Shown piece after piece: positions 8,657-15,947 of a DNA stretch of 64,000 nucleotides; position 1 is the stretch's first letter; every line of letters begins with the position of its first letter. Under the pieces are notes generated by a model that searched no databases, was not told the DNA's origin, and saw only the letters and a list, made by a program, of their open reading frames with translations. This stretch comes from Streptomyces sp. AA1529. Lineage in GTDB: Bacteria > Actinomycetota > Actinomycetes > Streptomycetales > Streptomycetaceae. The stretch is taken from positions 1 through 64,000 of the forward strand of contig NZ_ALAP01000107.1 in the NCBI RefSeq assembly GCF_000280905.1, given 5' to 3'. Position numbers and translations under genes: made by a program.

Positions 8657-9139
8657 CTAGATGCCGTGCTTCTTGAGGATGGCCTCGATGTCGGAGAAGT
8701 CCTCGCCCGGCTCGGCACCCTTGGCCTTGCCTGCCGAGGGCCTGCCGGGCGCGGGCTGCTGCCGGGTGGCCGGCGGTCCGGACGCGCCGAGCGCCGGGGC
8801 TCCCGCGGCGGGCTCCGCGGCCCGGGTCTCCCGGCGGGACGCCGCCGACCCGCTGCGGGCGGCGGCCGCGCGGCCGATGATCCACAGCACGACGGCGCAG
8901 GCCAGCACGGCGAATCCGGCCCAGACGGTGGGCTTGAGCACCAGATCGGCCGCCCAGCCGCCGACCGCCTTGCCGATCTTGCCGCCGAGCCCGACCAGGC
9001 CCGACATCGCCAGCCCGACCGGCACCAGCGCGACGGCGGCCAGTCGCGTGGCGGCGGCGAAGCGACGCCGCCACGCCGTGAGGAAGGCGATGGCCAGGCC
9101 GGCCGCGGAGAGCGCGGCGCAGACGGTGGTGGTGAGCAT
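8657..9139 (-). CDS. Membrane protein with disordered cytoplasmic tail
   Basis: A 160-residue protein with three predicted hydrophobic helices (about 1-22, 30-52, 70-92) followed by an Ala/Pro-rich linker (about 95-140) and an acidic C-terminal helix ending DFSDIEAILKKHGI. The tail resembles a short docking helix on a flexible linker; that is inference. No family was recognised. ATG 9139 is the first start before the hydrophobic part; GGAG is very close to it. Confidence 0.7.
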   Translation of the reverse strand: MLTTTVCAALSAAGLAIAFLTAWRRRFAAATRLAAVALVPVGLAMSGLVGLGGKIGKAVGGWAADLVLKPTVWAGFAVLACAVVLWIIGRAAAARSGSAASRRETRAAEPAAGAPALGASGPPATRQQPAPGRPSAGKAKGAEPGEDFSDIEAILKKHGI

Positions 9140-9242
9140 GTCTCCATGGTCGCACCGGCCGGGCGGTGGCGGCCATGGCCGGGGCCGCGGTTCAGGGAGA
9201 TCTCCGGGTAGGCCCCCTCCTGGGGGCTGAGAGACTGTCGGC

Positions 9243-9770
9243 ATGGACAACCCCAGCGACTCCGGCACCACCCTCCCGCAGCCCCGCGCCACCCTGGAGG
9301 TGTGGTGCGAGCTGCAGTGCCCGGACTGCCACCGTGCCCAGACCGATCTGCGGGCGCTGCGGGAGCGGTACGGCGACGCGCTGGAGATCCGGCTGCGGCA
9401 CTTCCCGCTGGAGAAGCACAAGCACGCCTATGCGGCCGCCCAGGCGTTCGAGGAGGCGTACGGGCAGGGAAAGGGCGAGGAGTACGCCGCGGCGGTGCTG
9501 GCGCGCACCGGGGAGCTGGCCGAGCGCGGCGAGGCGCTGCTGGTCGAGGTGGCCCGCGACCTGGCCCTGGACGCGGAGGAGTTCGAGACGGCCCTGATCG
9601 ACGGGCGGCATCTGCTGGCGGTCGACGCCGACCAGGCCGAGGGCAGGGCGATCGGGGTGACGGGCACCCCGACCTACGTCGTCGACGGGCAGCGGCTGGA
9701 CGGCGGCAAGAGCCAGGAGGGGCTGCGCGAGCGCGTCGAGGAGATCACCGACCGGCTGCTGGGGCGCTGA
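9243..9770 (+). CDS. DsbA-family thioredoxin-fold protein
   Basis: A 175-residue protein with a CPDC redox motif in ELQCPDCHRAQ (about 26-29) and the cis-proline loop GVTGTPTYVVDG near 140-150, the two halves of a DsbA/thioredoxin active site, with a helical insertion between them. There is no signal peptide, so it probably works in the cytoplasm, like other actinobacterial DsbA-like oxidoreductases that resemble FrnE. The substrate is unknown. It converges on the GNAT gene at 9801. Confidence 0.88.
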   Translation: MDNPSDSGTTLPQPRATLEVWCELQCPDCHRAQTDLRALRERYGDALEIRLRHFPLEKHKHAYAAAQAFEEAYGQGKGEEYAAAVLARTGELAERGEALLVEVARDLALDAEEFETALIDGRHLLAVDADQAEGRAIGVTGTPTYVVDGQRLDGGKSQEGLRERVEEITDRLLGR

Positions 9771-9800
9771 GCGGCGGTGGTCGCGGCGGCGTCCTGAGCG

Positions 9801-10688
9801 TCACAGCAGCGGCTTGAGGAAGTGACGCTCCACCGTCCGGTAGCCCAGCGAGTCGTAGAGCCGCCGGGCCGGTGTGTTGCCGGCGAAGACGTTGAGTCCG
9901 AGACGGTCGGCCCCGGCGTCCAGGCAGACGGTTTCCGCGGCCAGCATCAGGGCGCGTCCGTGGCCCTCGCCCCGCCTTCCGGGCCGCACGCGGACGTCGT
10001 AGACCCAGGCGTGGACATCGTCGCGGGGCAGTCCGGTGAAGCCCAGCCAGAACGTGCCGACGACGGTGCCCTCGCTGCTGAGGACGCGCAGCGCGGCCCC
10101 CGCCGTGGCGGCTCCTTCCGGCAGGTGCGTGCGCCGCCCGGCCGCGGACGAAGCGAGGGCCTGCTCCCGGGAGTGGCCGTTCTCGATCAGCCCGGCGACG
10201 AAGGTCGCGGCCTGCTCCTCCCACCAGGCGTCGAACTCGGCCTCGGTGAGCGGGCGCAGCGCGCGGCCCGGGGGCGGCGCGGGGCGGGTGTGCGGCGACG
10301 GCAGCGACTTGATCAGATGGCTGCTGCTCTCCGCGTAGCCGAGCGCGGCCAGCAGGCGCACGCCGTCGGGAGTCCGCTCACGGCCCTCGTCGGGGTCGGC
10401 GGACGACTCGGCGTCCGCGGTCAGCGGGACACTCGCCTCGACACGGGTGCAGCCCCAGCCGCGCAGCACCTCCTCGGCGGCGAGTGCCGCCACGGCGCCC
10501 CGGCCCCGCCGCCGCTCCCCCGGCTCGACGTGGAGCCGCAGCCGCCCGGGCGCCGGGCCGTCCTCCGGCCCGCTGCTGAGGTGCACGGTGCCCACGGGGC
10601 GGGAGTTGACCCGGATCTCGTAGGCGCGCGCGCGTCCGCCCTCGGGCGGGCGGATCTCCGGACCGGTGGGGCGCAGTGTGGTCGTCAC
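9801..10688 (-). CDS. GNAT acetyltransferase (tandem GNAT fold)
   Basis: A 295-residue protein. The C-terminal half is a clear GNAT domain, with the acetyl-CoA motif DVRVRPGRRGEGHGRALM followed by GLNVFAGNTPARRLYDSLGY. The N-terminal half looks like a degenerate second GNAT domain (HVEPGERRRGRGAVAALAAE). Mycothiol-synthase-like tandem GNATs share this layout, but the substrate cannot be assigned. The start is GTG 10688, with a -10-like TAGAAC 6 nt upstream. Confidence 0.85.
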   Translation of the reverse strand: MTTTLRPTGPEIRPPEGGRARAYEIRVNSRPVGTVHLSSGPEDGPAPGRLRLHVEPGERRRGRGAVAALAAEEVLRGWGCTRVEASVPLTADAESSADPDEGRERTPDGVRLLAALGYAESSSHLIKSLPSPHTRPAPPPGRALRPLTEAEFDAWWEEQAATFVAGLIENGHSREQALASSAAGRRTHLPEGAATAGAALRVLSSEGTVVGTFWLGFTGLPRDDVHAWVYDVRVRPGRRGEGHGRALMLAAETVCLDAGADRLGLNVFAGNTPARRLYDSLGYRTVERHFLKPLL

Positions 10689-10784
10689 GGTGCCGTTCTA
10701 CCCCGGCGGCCGCCCGGTGCCCACCTGCTGCGCCCCGGATCGCGCGGACCGGCAGGCGGCGCCGCGCGGCGGCCCGCGGCGCCG

Positions 10785-11606
10785 CTACGGGTCGATGTCG
10801 GCCGCCGAACGCTCCTCGAAGATCCGCATGGCCTTGGCCGTGACCGGGCCCGGCGCGCCGGACAGGGCACGTCCGTCCAGCCGTGCCACGGCCTGTACGT
10901 CGCGCAGGCTGGAGGTCACGAAGATCTCCTCGGCCCGCTCCAGCGCCGCCATCGGCAGATCCGTCTCGTGCCCGCCCGCCCACTCCAGGACCAGGGCCCG
11001 GGTGATTCCCGCCAGGCAGCCCGAGGCGAGCGGCGGTGTGTGCAGCTCGCCGTCTAGGACGACGAAGACGTTGGAGCCGGTGCCCTCGCACAGCCGGCCG
11101 TGGGTGTTGGCGAACAGGGCCTCGGTGGACGCCTGTTGCCGGGCGCGGGCGAGCGCGACGACGTTCTCCGCGTACGAGGTGGTCTTCAGTCCGGTGACCG
11201 CGCCCCGCTCGTTCCGGGTCCAGGGGACGGTGACGACCGAGGTGGTGTCCGGGCGGCGGCTCGCCTCGCCGAGAGCGACGACCAGGGTGGGGCCCGCCTC
11301 GCCGCGGTCCGACCCGAGCGGCGAGACGCCCCCGGTGTAGGTGATCCGCAGCCGGCCGTAAGGCATCGGGTTGGCGGCGGTGACCGCGTCGCAGGCCCGC
11401 CGCACCTCGTCCGCGTCCGGCTCGGGCAGGCCGAGGCCGTGCGCCGAGGAGGCGAGCCGCCGCAGATGCCGGGTGAGCGCGAACGGGGTGCCCTCCACGG
11501 TCCTGAGCGTCTCGAAGACCCCGTCCCCGACTGTCAGTCCGTGATCGAACACGGAGACGTTCGCGCTGTGTGCGTCCTGGAGTCCGCCGTCGAGCCAGAT
11601 CTTCAC
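10785..11606 (-). CDS. pabC: Aminodeoxychorismate lyase (class IV aminotransferase fold)
   Basis: A 273-residue PLP enzyme of the class IV fold that would release pyruvate from 4-amino-4-deoxychorismate to give p-aminobenzoate for folate. Family marks: N-terminal MKIWLDG and DHGLTVGDGVFETLR, the lysine region TGLKTTSYAENV (about 138-150) and EGTGSNVFVVLDG. Its GTG start (11606) overlaps the pabB stop in a GTGA, so the two are translationally coupled. Together with the upstream pabB-like gene this assigns it to PABA synthesis rather than branched-chain transamination. Confidence 0.88.
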   Translation of the reverse strand: MKIWLDGGLQDAHSANVSVFDHGLTVGDGVFETLRTVEGTPFALTRHLRRLASSAHGLGLPEPDADEVRRACDAVTAANPMPYGRLRITYTGGVSPLGSDRGEAGPTLVVALGEASRRPDTTSVVTVPWTRNERGAVTGLKTTSYAENVVALARARQQASTEALFANTHGRLCEGTGSNVFVVLDGELHTPPLASGCLAGITRALVLEWAGGHETDLPMAALERAEEIFVTSSLRDVQAVARLDGRALSGAPGPVTAKAMRIFEERSAADIDP

Positions 11607-12799
11607 TGCTGTTCACCTCGGGGAGCCGCTGGGGGCCGCTGTGTCACCGGACGGGCACCGGGCATGGCCGACCCGCGCGCTGCGGTGGCCGCGGCGTTCC
11701 CGGCGTTCCCGGCGTTCTTGGAGTTCTTGGAGTTCGCGTCGTACTCCCCCGACGCTACCGCGAGCAGCCGGGAAGCCTTCAGTTCCGTCTCCCGCCATTC
11801 CTGCTCCGGATCGGAGTCCCAGATGATCCCCGCCCCCGTGCCGAAGCGCAGCAGCGGGCGCGGGTGGTCGCGCTCGATCCAGAACGTGCGTATCCCGACG
11901 GCCAGCGCGCCCGTTCCCCGGTCGGCGTCGACCCAGCCGATGCCGCCGGTGTAGGGGCCGCGCGGCGCCGTCTCCAGCGCGTCGATCAGCCGCAGCGCGG
12001 AGGACTTGGGGGCCCCGGTGATCGAGCCGGGCGGGAAGGTGCCCGCCAGCAGCCGCGCCCATTCGCCGGCTCCGCGGGCGGCGGGCCCGGCGGGCTCCGG
12101 CAGCTCGCCGCGGACGGTGGAGACCAGGTGGACCAGGTTCCGGTAGGGCTCGGGCGCGCACAGCGCGGGGACGGTGATGGAGCCGGGCACGCACACCCGG
12201 CCGAGGTCGTTGCGGACCAGATCGGTGATCATCACGTTCTCGGCCCGCTCCTTCTCCCCCAGATCCGCCGCGGAGCGGCCGGTGCCCTTGATGGGGCCGG
12301 ACTCGACGGTGCGGTCCGCGCGCCGCAGATACAGCTCCGGGGAGGCCGTGGCGATCTCCACGCCGTGGGCCGGCAGGCGCACGGTGCCCGCATAGGCGGC
12401 CGGGGTGCCGACGGCGAGCCGGGCGGTGAGCTGATCGATGTCGGCGGCCTCGGGGGCGGGATTTGGCAGCGGCGCGGACAGCACGCGGCAGAGGTTGACC
12501 TGGTAGACGTCTCCGGTGCCGATGGCGGTGCGGATCCGCCGCACGCCCTCGGTGTAGGCGGCGCGGTCCAGCGAGCTGACCCAGTCGCCGGGTGCCGGGC
12601 CCCGCCAGCGGCCGGGCGCCGGTGCGGGGAGCGGCGCCGGGCGTACGTCGCCGAAGCGGGCGCAGCACAGCCCGCCCTCGTAGTCGGCGACGACGGCCCA
12701 CCACCCCGAGGAGTCGAGCGCCTCGGGGTCGCTGGTCACGTCGCGGAGGTCGGTGGCGAGGTGGCCGCCCAAGCGGGCGAGCGGGGTCAGATCGGACAC
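11603..12799 (-). CDS. pabB: Aminodeoxychorismate synthase component I
   Basis: A 398-residue chorismate-binding enzyme. Core signatures: ESGPIKGTGRS, EKERAENVMITDLVRNDLGRV and AGTFPPGSITGAPKSSA, then GIGWVD. It would aminate chorismate using ammonia from a glutamine amidotransferase (PabA/TrpG) that is not encoded in this window. The C-terminus ends in a low-complexity Asn/Ala tail built from 9-bp DNA repeats. GTG 12799 is preferred because TAGACT lies exactly 7 nt upstream (leaderless pattern) and homologous sequence starts soon after; the frame is open to 12862. It is coupled to pabC. Confidence 0.88.
   Translation of the reverse strand: MSDLTPLARLGGHLATDLRDVTSDPEALDSSGWWAVVADYEGGLCCARFGDVRPAPLPAPAPGRWRGPAPGDWVSSLDRAAYTEGVRRIRTAIGTGDVYQVNLCRVLSAPLPNPAPEAADIDQLTARLAVGTPAAYAGTVRLPAHGVEIATASPELYLRRADRTVESGPIKGTGRSAADLGEKERAENVMITDLVRNDLGRVCVPGSITVPALCAPEPYRNLVHLVSTVRGELPEPAGPAARGAGEWARLLAGTFPPGSITGAPKSSALRLIDALETAPRGPYTGGIGWVDADRGTGALAVGIRTFWIERDHPRPLLRFGTGAGIIWDSDPEQEWRETELKASRLLAVASGEYDANSKNSKNAGNAGNAAATAARGSAMPGARPVTQRPPAAPRGEQQ
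11696..11735. repeat. 9-bp tandem repeat in the 3' end of pabB
   Basis: Four consecutive 9-mers: GTTCCCGGC twice, then GTTCTTGGA twice, then a partial GTTC. In pabB they encode the tail SKNSKNAGNAGN, outside the catalytic domain. Confidence 0.9.
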
Positions 12800-12850
12800 G
12801 GTTTCGAGTCTATGAGGACGCCGGGGGCGGCCACGCTGCGCAAACGGAAT

Positions 12851-12878
12851 TTGAGCTGGCACGGGAATCCGCTAAAGT
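12851..12878 (+). promoter_or_regulatory. Vegetative promoter of the tRNA operon
   Basis: TTGAGC (12851-12856), a 16-nt spacer, TAAAGT (12873-12878): a good HrdB-type promoter in a locally AT-rich stretch, about 70 bp before the first tRNA. Confidence 0.65.
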
Positions 12879-12944
12879 TCAACACGTCGCCGAGGTGCAC
12901 GCGCCCCGGGGACGGCCTCCCGGGTGCGTCCCGGAAAAGGCACT

Positions 12945-13017
12945 GCGGACGTGGCTCAGTTGGTAGAGCATCACCTTGCCAAGGTGAGGGTCGCGAGTTC
13001 GAATCTCGTCGTCCGCT
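12945..13017 (+). tRNA. tRNA-Gly (anticodon GCC)
   Basis: A 73-nt cloverleaf: acceptor GCGGACG/CGTCCGC, anticodon stem TCACC/GGTGA around TTGCCAA, T-loop TTCGAAT, discriminator T. First gene of the cluster; CCA not encoded. Confidence 0.96.
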
Positions 13018-13048
13018 CGATGTGGGGACCTCCCGGGCCCCCGCACAT

Positions 13049-13119
13049 GGTGGAGTGGCCGAGAGGCGAGGCAACGGCCTGCAAAGCCGTCTACACGGGT
13101 TCAAATCCCGTCTCCACCT
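13049..13119 (+). tRNA. tRNA-Cys (anticodon GCA)
   Basis: A 71-nt cloverleaf: acceptor GGTGGAG/CTCCACC, anticodon loop CTGCAAA between ACGGC and GCCGT, discriminator T. The next three bases (13120-13122) are CCA, so here the 3' CCA appears to be encoded, unlike the other tRNAs in the window. Confidence 0.95.
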
Positions 13120-13123
13120 CCAA

Positions 13124-13195
13124 GGACGATTAGCTCAGCGGGAGAGCGCTTCCCTGACACGGAAGAGGTCACTGGTTCAATCCCAGTATCGTCCA
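13124..13195 (+). tRNA. tRNA-Val (anticodon GAC), copy 1
   Basis: A 72-nt cloverleaf: acceptor GGACGAT/ATCGTCC, anticodon stem CTTCC/GGAAG around CTGACAC, T-loop TTCAATC, discriminator A. Identical to copy 3. Confidence 0.96.
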
Positions 13196-13222
13196 CCGGG
13201 TCCGGTCACCACCGGACCTTCC

Positions 13223-13294
13223 GCGCGGTTAGCTCAGCGGGAGAGCGCTTCCCTGACACGGAAGAGGTCACTGGTTCAATCCCAGTACCGCGCA
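13223..13294 (+). tRNA. tRNA-Val (anticodon GAC), copy 2 with different acceptor stem
   Basis: The body from position 8 to 65 is identical to copies 1 and 3, but the acceptor stem is GCGCGGT/ACCGCGC instead of GGACGAT/ATCGTCC. Both strands of the stem changed together, so pairing is kept. Confidence 0.94.
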
Positions 13295-13295
13295 C

Positions 13296-13367
13296 GGACG
13301 ATTAGCTCAGCGGGAGAGCGCTTCCCTGACACGGAAGAGGTCACTGGTTCAATCCCAGTATCGTCCA
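13296..13367 (+). tRNA. tRNA-Val (anticodon GAC), copy 3
   Basis: A 72-nt gene identical to copy 1. It starts one base after copy 2 ends, so processing of a common transcript is required. Confidence 0.96.
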
Positions 13368-13375
13368 CACCCGAT

Positions 13376-13407
13376 CGAGGGCCCCGGCGGATTCGCCGGG
13401 GCCCTCG
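13376..13407 (+). terminator. Terminator of the tRNA operon
   Basis: A perfect 14-bp stem (13376-13389 with 13394-13407) with a GATT loop, 8 bp beyond the last tRNA. Confidence 0.8.
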
Positions 13408-13477
13408 TCCGTGTTCCGGGCTCCCGTACCGCGAGCTCACCCGTCGCGGACTCCCGGGCCGCGAGGCGGATCCGCGC

Positions 13478-13789
13478 TCAGGAGGAGAAGAGCATCCGCC
13501 CGAAGCCGCGGCGCCCGTGCTGGCCGTGGTACCCATGGTGACCGTGCTGGCCGTGGCCGTACGAGCCGTGCTGCGGCGCGCCCCAGGCCGGGCCGGCCGG
13601 GCCGGCCGGGTAGCCCTGCGGTCCGGGCGGCGGAGGCGCCGACTGCCCCCACTGCGCCTCCATCCTGGTGAGAGCCTCCAGCTCGCCGTAGTCGAGGAAG
13701 ATTCCCCGGCAGCTGCCGCACTGCTCGATCTGCACACCGCTGCGGTTGTACGTGTGCATCGGCGCACCGCACTTGGGACACTGCATCAT
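13478..13789 (-). CDS. zf-TFIIB zinc-ribbon protein
   Basis: A 103-residue protein starting MMQCPKCGAPM with a second knuckle QCGSCRGIFLDYGELE: the CxxC...CxxC ribbon and the GxxLD..E continuation define the small zf-TFIIB family. The rest (about 50-95) is a Gly/Pro/His-rich flexible tail containing many histidines (HGQHGHHGYHGQHG). The family function is not established; the His-rich tail could bind metal (inference). GGAGAGG lies upstream of the tandem ATGs. Confidence 0.88.
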   Translation of the reverse strand: MMQCPKCGAPMHTYNRSGVQIEQCGSCRGIFLDYGELEALTRMEAQWGQSAPPPPGPQGYPAGPAGPAWGAPQHGSYGHGQHGHHGYHGQHGRRGFGRMLFSS

Positions 13790-13829
13790 TCGTCGGATTC
13801 CTCTCCCTACCGGTTGCCCACCGGATCCC

Positions 13830-14891
13830 TCACCGGTGACCGGACACCCCCGGTCCCGGTCGGCACTGCTCCAGCCTACGGCCTCCGGGCCGCGGGGAGT
13901 TCGGGACCTGCGAAAGAGCCGCGATCCGGGCGCACGCGGCCACGCACGCCTCCTCCGCCTCGTCCAGGGAACGCCCCTCGGTGCCGGCCTTGGCGACGCC
14001 GAGTGCCGCGCTCTGCACCGTCAACGCCCGGGCCGGCGCATCGAGATACGGCCACGGGTCGGGACCGGCCAGCGCGTGCGGGAGGCGCTCGGCGCGGGCG
14101 GCACCGGCCCCCGCCGCGACGCCGACGGTCCGGGCGTAGGCGCCGAGGAAGCACTCCCACACCGCAGCCGGAAGGAGCCCGGCCGCGAACCAGGCGGCGG
14201 GCCGCGCCAGATCCCAGGCCGGATCACCCAGCCCGAGGTCGTCGATGTCGATGAGCTGCCAGGGCCCGTCGGGCCGCGGATGGCGGACGAGCTGGCCGAG
14301 GTGGAAGTCGCCGTGGCACAGGGTGCGGGAGGCCGGGCCCGGCTCCTCGTCCCGGCACCAGGGCGGCAGCCCGGCCCATGCCCGCTCGACGACATCCGCC
14401 GAGGCACCGTGCGGGCCCCTGGGCGCGCGCCGCATCCGCTCCAGGGCCCGGGCCGCCTTGACCGGGCCGCGCATCGGGGGCAGCGGACCCGGGAGCCGTG
14501 CGGGCCCCGGGAGCGGCGCCGTGTGCAGCCGGGCCAGCAGCACGCCCGCCGCTCCCCAGGGCGCTGCCGCCGCGTCGTCCGGGTCGACCGGGGCACCGAG
14601 GGGCCAGACGCTGCCGCGCCGACCGCCGGGCAGCGGCGATGTGGGGGCGCCGGAGGCGGGGGGCAGCAGCACGCCGCGGTACTCCGGGGCCGCCGCGACC
14701 CGGATCCGCACCTCCAGCGCGGACACGTCCGCGTCGGCCGCGTGCGCCTTGGCGACCCGGTCGCCGACCCGCACGACGGCGGCGTCGGGACGATCGGCGA
14801 GCACATCGCCCTGCCCCCGGGGTGCACCGGCGAGCGCGGCGAGGGATTGGTGCAGCGCGGGGCTGCCGCCGGGGCTCTGAGGATCGGCCAC
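13830..14891 (-). CDS. Aminoglycoside phosphotransferase (APH) family kinase
   Basis: A 353-residue protein kinase-like phosphotransferase. The catalytic loop LCHGDFHLGQLV (HGDFHxxN-type, with Gln in place of the usual Asn) lies near 200-212 and the metal-binding LIDIDDLGLGDPAWDLA near 225-241. Members phosphorylate small hydroxylated molecules or act in maintenance of sugar metabolism; presence does not imply antibiotic resistance. GTG 14891 is chosen because GGAG is 5 nt upstream; the longer open frame is low-complexity noise. The Gln replacing Asn in the catalytic loop is unusual but occurs in this superfamily. Confidence 0.82.
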   Translation of the reverse strand: MADPQSPGGSPALHQSLAALAGAPRGQGDVLADRPDAAVVRVGDRVAKAHAADADVSALEVRIRVAAAPEYRGVLLPPASGAPTSPLPGGRRGSVWPLGAPVDPDDAAAAPWGAAGVLLARLHTAPLPGPARLPGPLPPMRGPVKAARALERMRRAPRGPHGASADVVERAWAGLPPWCRDEEPGPASRTLCHGDFHLGQLVRHPRPDGPWQLIDIDDLGLGDPAWDLARPAAWFAAGLLPAAVWECFLGAYARTVGVAAGAGAARAERLPHALAGPDPWPYLDAPARALTVQSAALGVAKAGTEGRSLDEAEEACVAACARIAALSQVPNSPRPGGRRLEQCRPGPGVSGHR

Positions 14892-14985
14892 GAGTACTCC
14901 ACGGGTTCGACGAGGGCACCGCAGGGCGCGCCGCTGTTCCGGGGCGGGCGTCCGGAGCGTCGGACCGGCCGCCGGATACGCGAGA

Positions 14986-15013
14986 GCCCGGGCAGCTCCC
15001 CAGCTGCCCGGGC
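14986..15013 (-). terminator. Hairpin between small membrane gene and APH gene
   Basis: A perfect 12-bp stem (14986-14997 with 15002-15013) with a CCCC loop, 88 bp downstream of the 69-residue membrane gene and upstream of the APH start. It probably separates the two transcripts. Confidence 0.6.
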
Positions 15014-15100
15014 CTCGTGCCGTCCGCCGCACCCCCGTCCCCACGGGGCTGTAGAGCCGGAAGTCCCCGACCCGGTCCGCTCCACCGGGCCCGGGGCCGC

Positions 15101-15310
15101 TCAGGACCCCAGCATTCCGACCACGGACGACGCCTGTGTCAGCACCATCCGGCCCCAGCCCGAGACGAGGCCGAGGAGGAGGGCGAGTGGCAGCACCATG
15201 GCGGCGGCCACCAGCGGATGACGACGGCCGCCGGGGCGGACGCCGAGATCCGCGAGTGCCGCGCGCCGCCCCTTCCCCGCGGGCGCCGTGCGCCCGGCCG
15301 TGTACGCCAT
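15101..15310 (-). CDS. Small membrane protein
   Basis: A 69-residue protein with a basic N-terminal 32 residues (AGKGRRAALADLGVRPGGRRH), one hydrophobic helix (about 33-52) and a short C-terminal tail SSVVGMLGS. The positive-inside rule puts the N-terminus in the cytoplasm. AGGAG lies 7 nt before ATG 15310, which is good support for translation. Function unknown. Confidence 0.7.
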   Translation of the reverse strand: MAYTAGRTAPAGKGRRAALADLGVRPGGRRHPLVAAAMVLPLALLLGLVSGWGRMVLTQASSVVGMLGS

Positions 15311-15947
15311 GATCCGCTCCTGATCGTTGTCTGGAGCGGCGGACGTCCGACCTCGGGGGACGAGTGCTGCGCCCGCCGCTCGACAACCACATTAGGCAGG
15401 GCCGCCCGGGGCGGCGTCATGCGCGCGTACCGACTCGGGGCCTCCCGCAGGATGACGTGCGACGGGGCCGCCTACTCCCCAGGGTGGAGGGCGTCCCCGG
15501 CCCTCCCAGGGTCTTCCCCCAGGGGGTACCGCCGCCCGGTCCCCCATGCGGCACTAGGGGGTGAGTTCTCTCACTCCCGCGCCGCCTCCCGGCCCTGGCC
15601 GAGCCGGTTCCTCCGGCCCGGCGGGGCGGACCGCGCAGGTCTCCCGCGGCGCGGTCGGCCGCGGCGTCCACCGGATCCGTCGCCGCGTCAAACGCCCTGC
15701 CGCGGGGCCCGTTTGACGGTGCAAAACCGGGGGCGCGGAGGCGTGCGGAACCGGCGCGTCCGGTGGAGTCCCCTTCGGCGGCCGGGCTCTGACATCCCGT
15801 CTGGCGCCGCGTGCGCGGCCTATCGTCGGCTCGCCGCGGCAGTCCGTAAGCTGTGGTCGTCAGACGGACCGGACACCGGCGGGCTGCTCCCCCGCCGGAT
15901 GCCGGAGGTGGGCCACCGCCCACCGGACACCGGAGGTAGGAACGGAC
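15311..15947. other. 637-bp intergenic region upstream of the kinase
   Basis: I see no convincing gene on either strand. It holds several CCCAGGG-type short repeats (about 15477, 15503, 15518) and an imperfect inverted repeat GGGGGTGAG/CTCACTCCC at 15556-15578. The last 100 bp probably carry the kinase promoter, but no -35/-10 pair stands out. Confidence 0.5.

Noticed and set aside
12945..13367. Integrated element at the tRNA cluster
   Set aside because: No integrase, excisionase, direct repeat of a tRNA 3' end, or phage genes lie nearby. The flanking genes are ordinary chromosomal genes.
13830..14891. Antibiotic-resistance kinase
   Set aside because: The fold is APH-like, but the family is broad and the catalytic loop carries Gln in place of Asn. 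No resistance context is present, so only the family was named.
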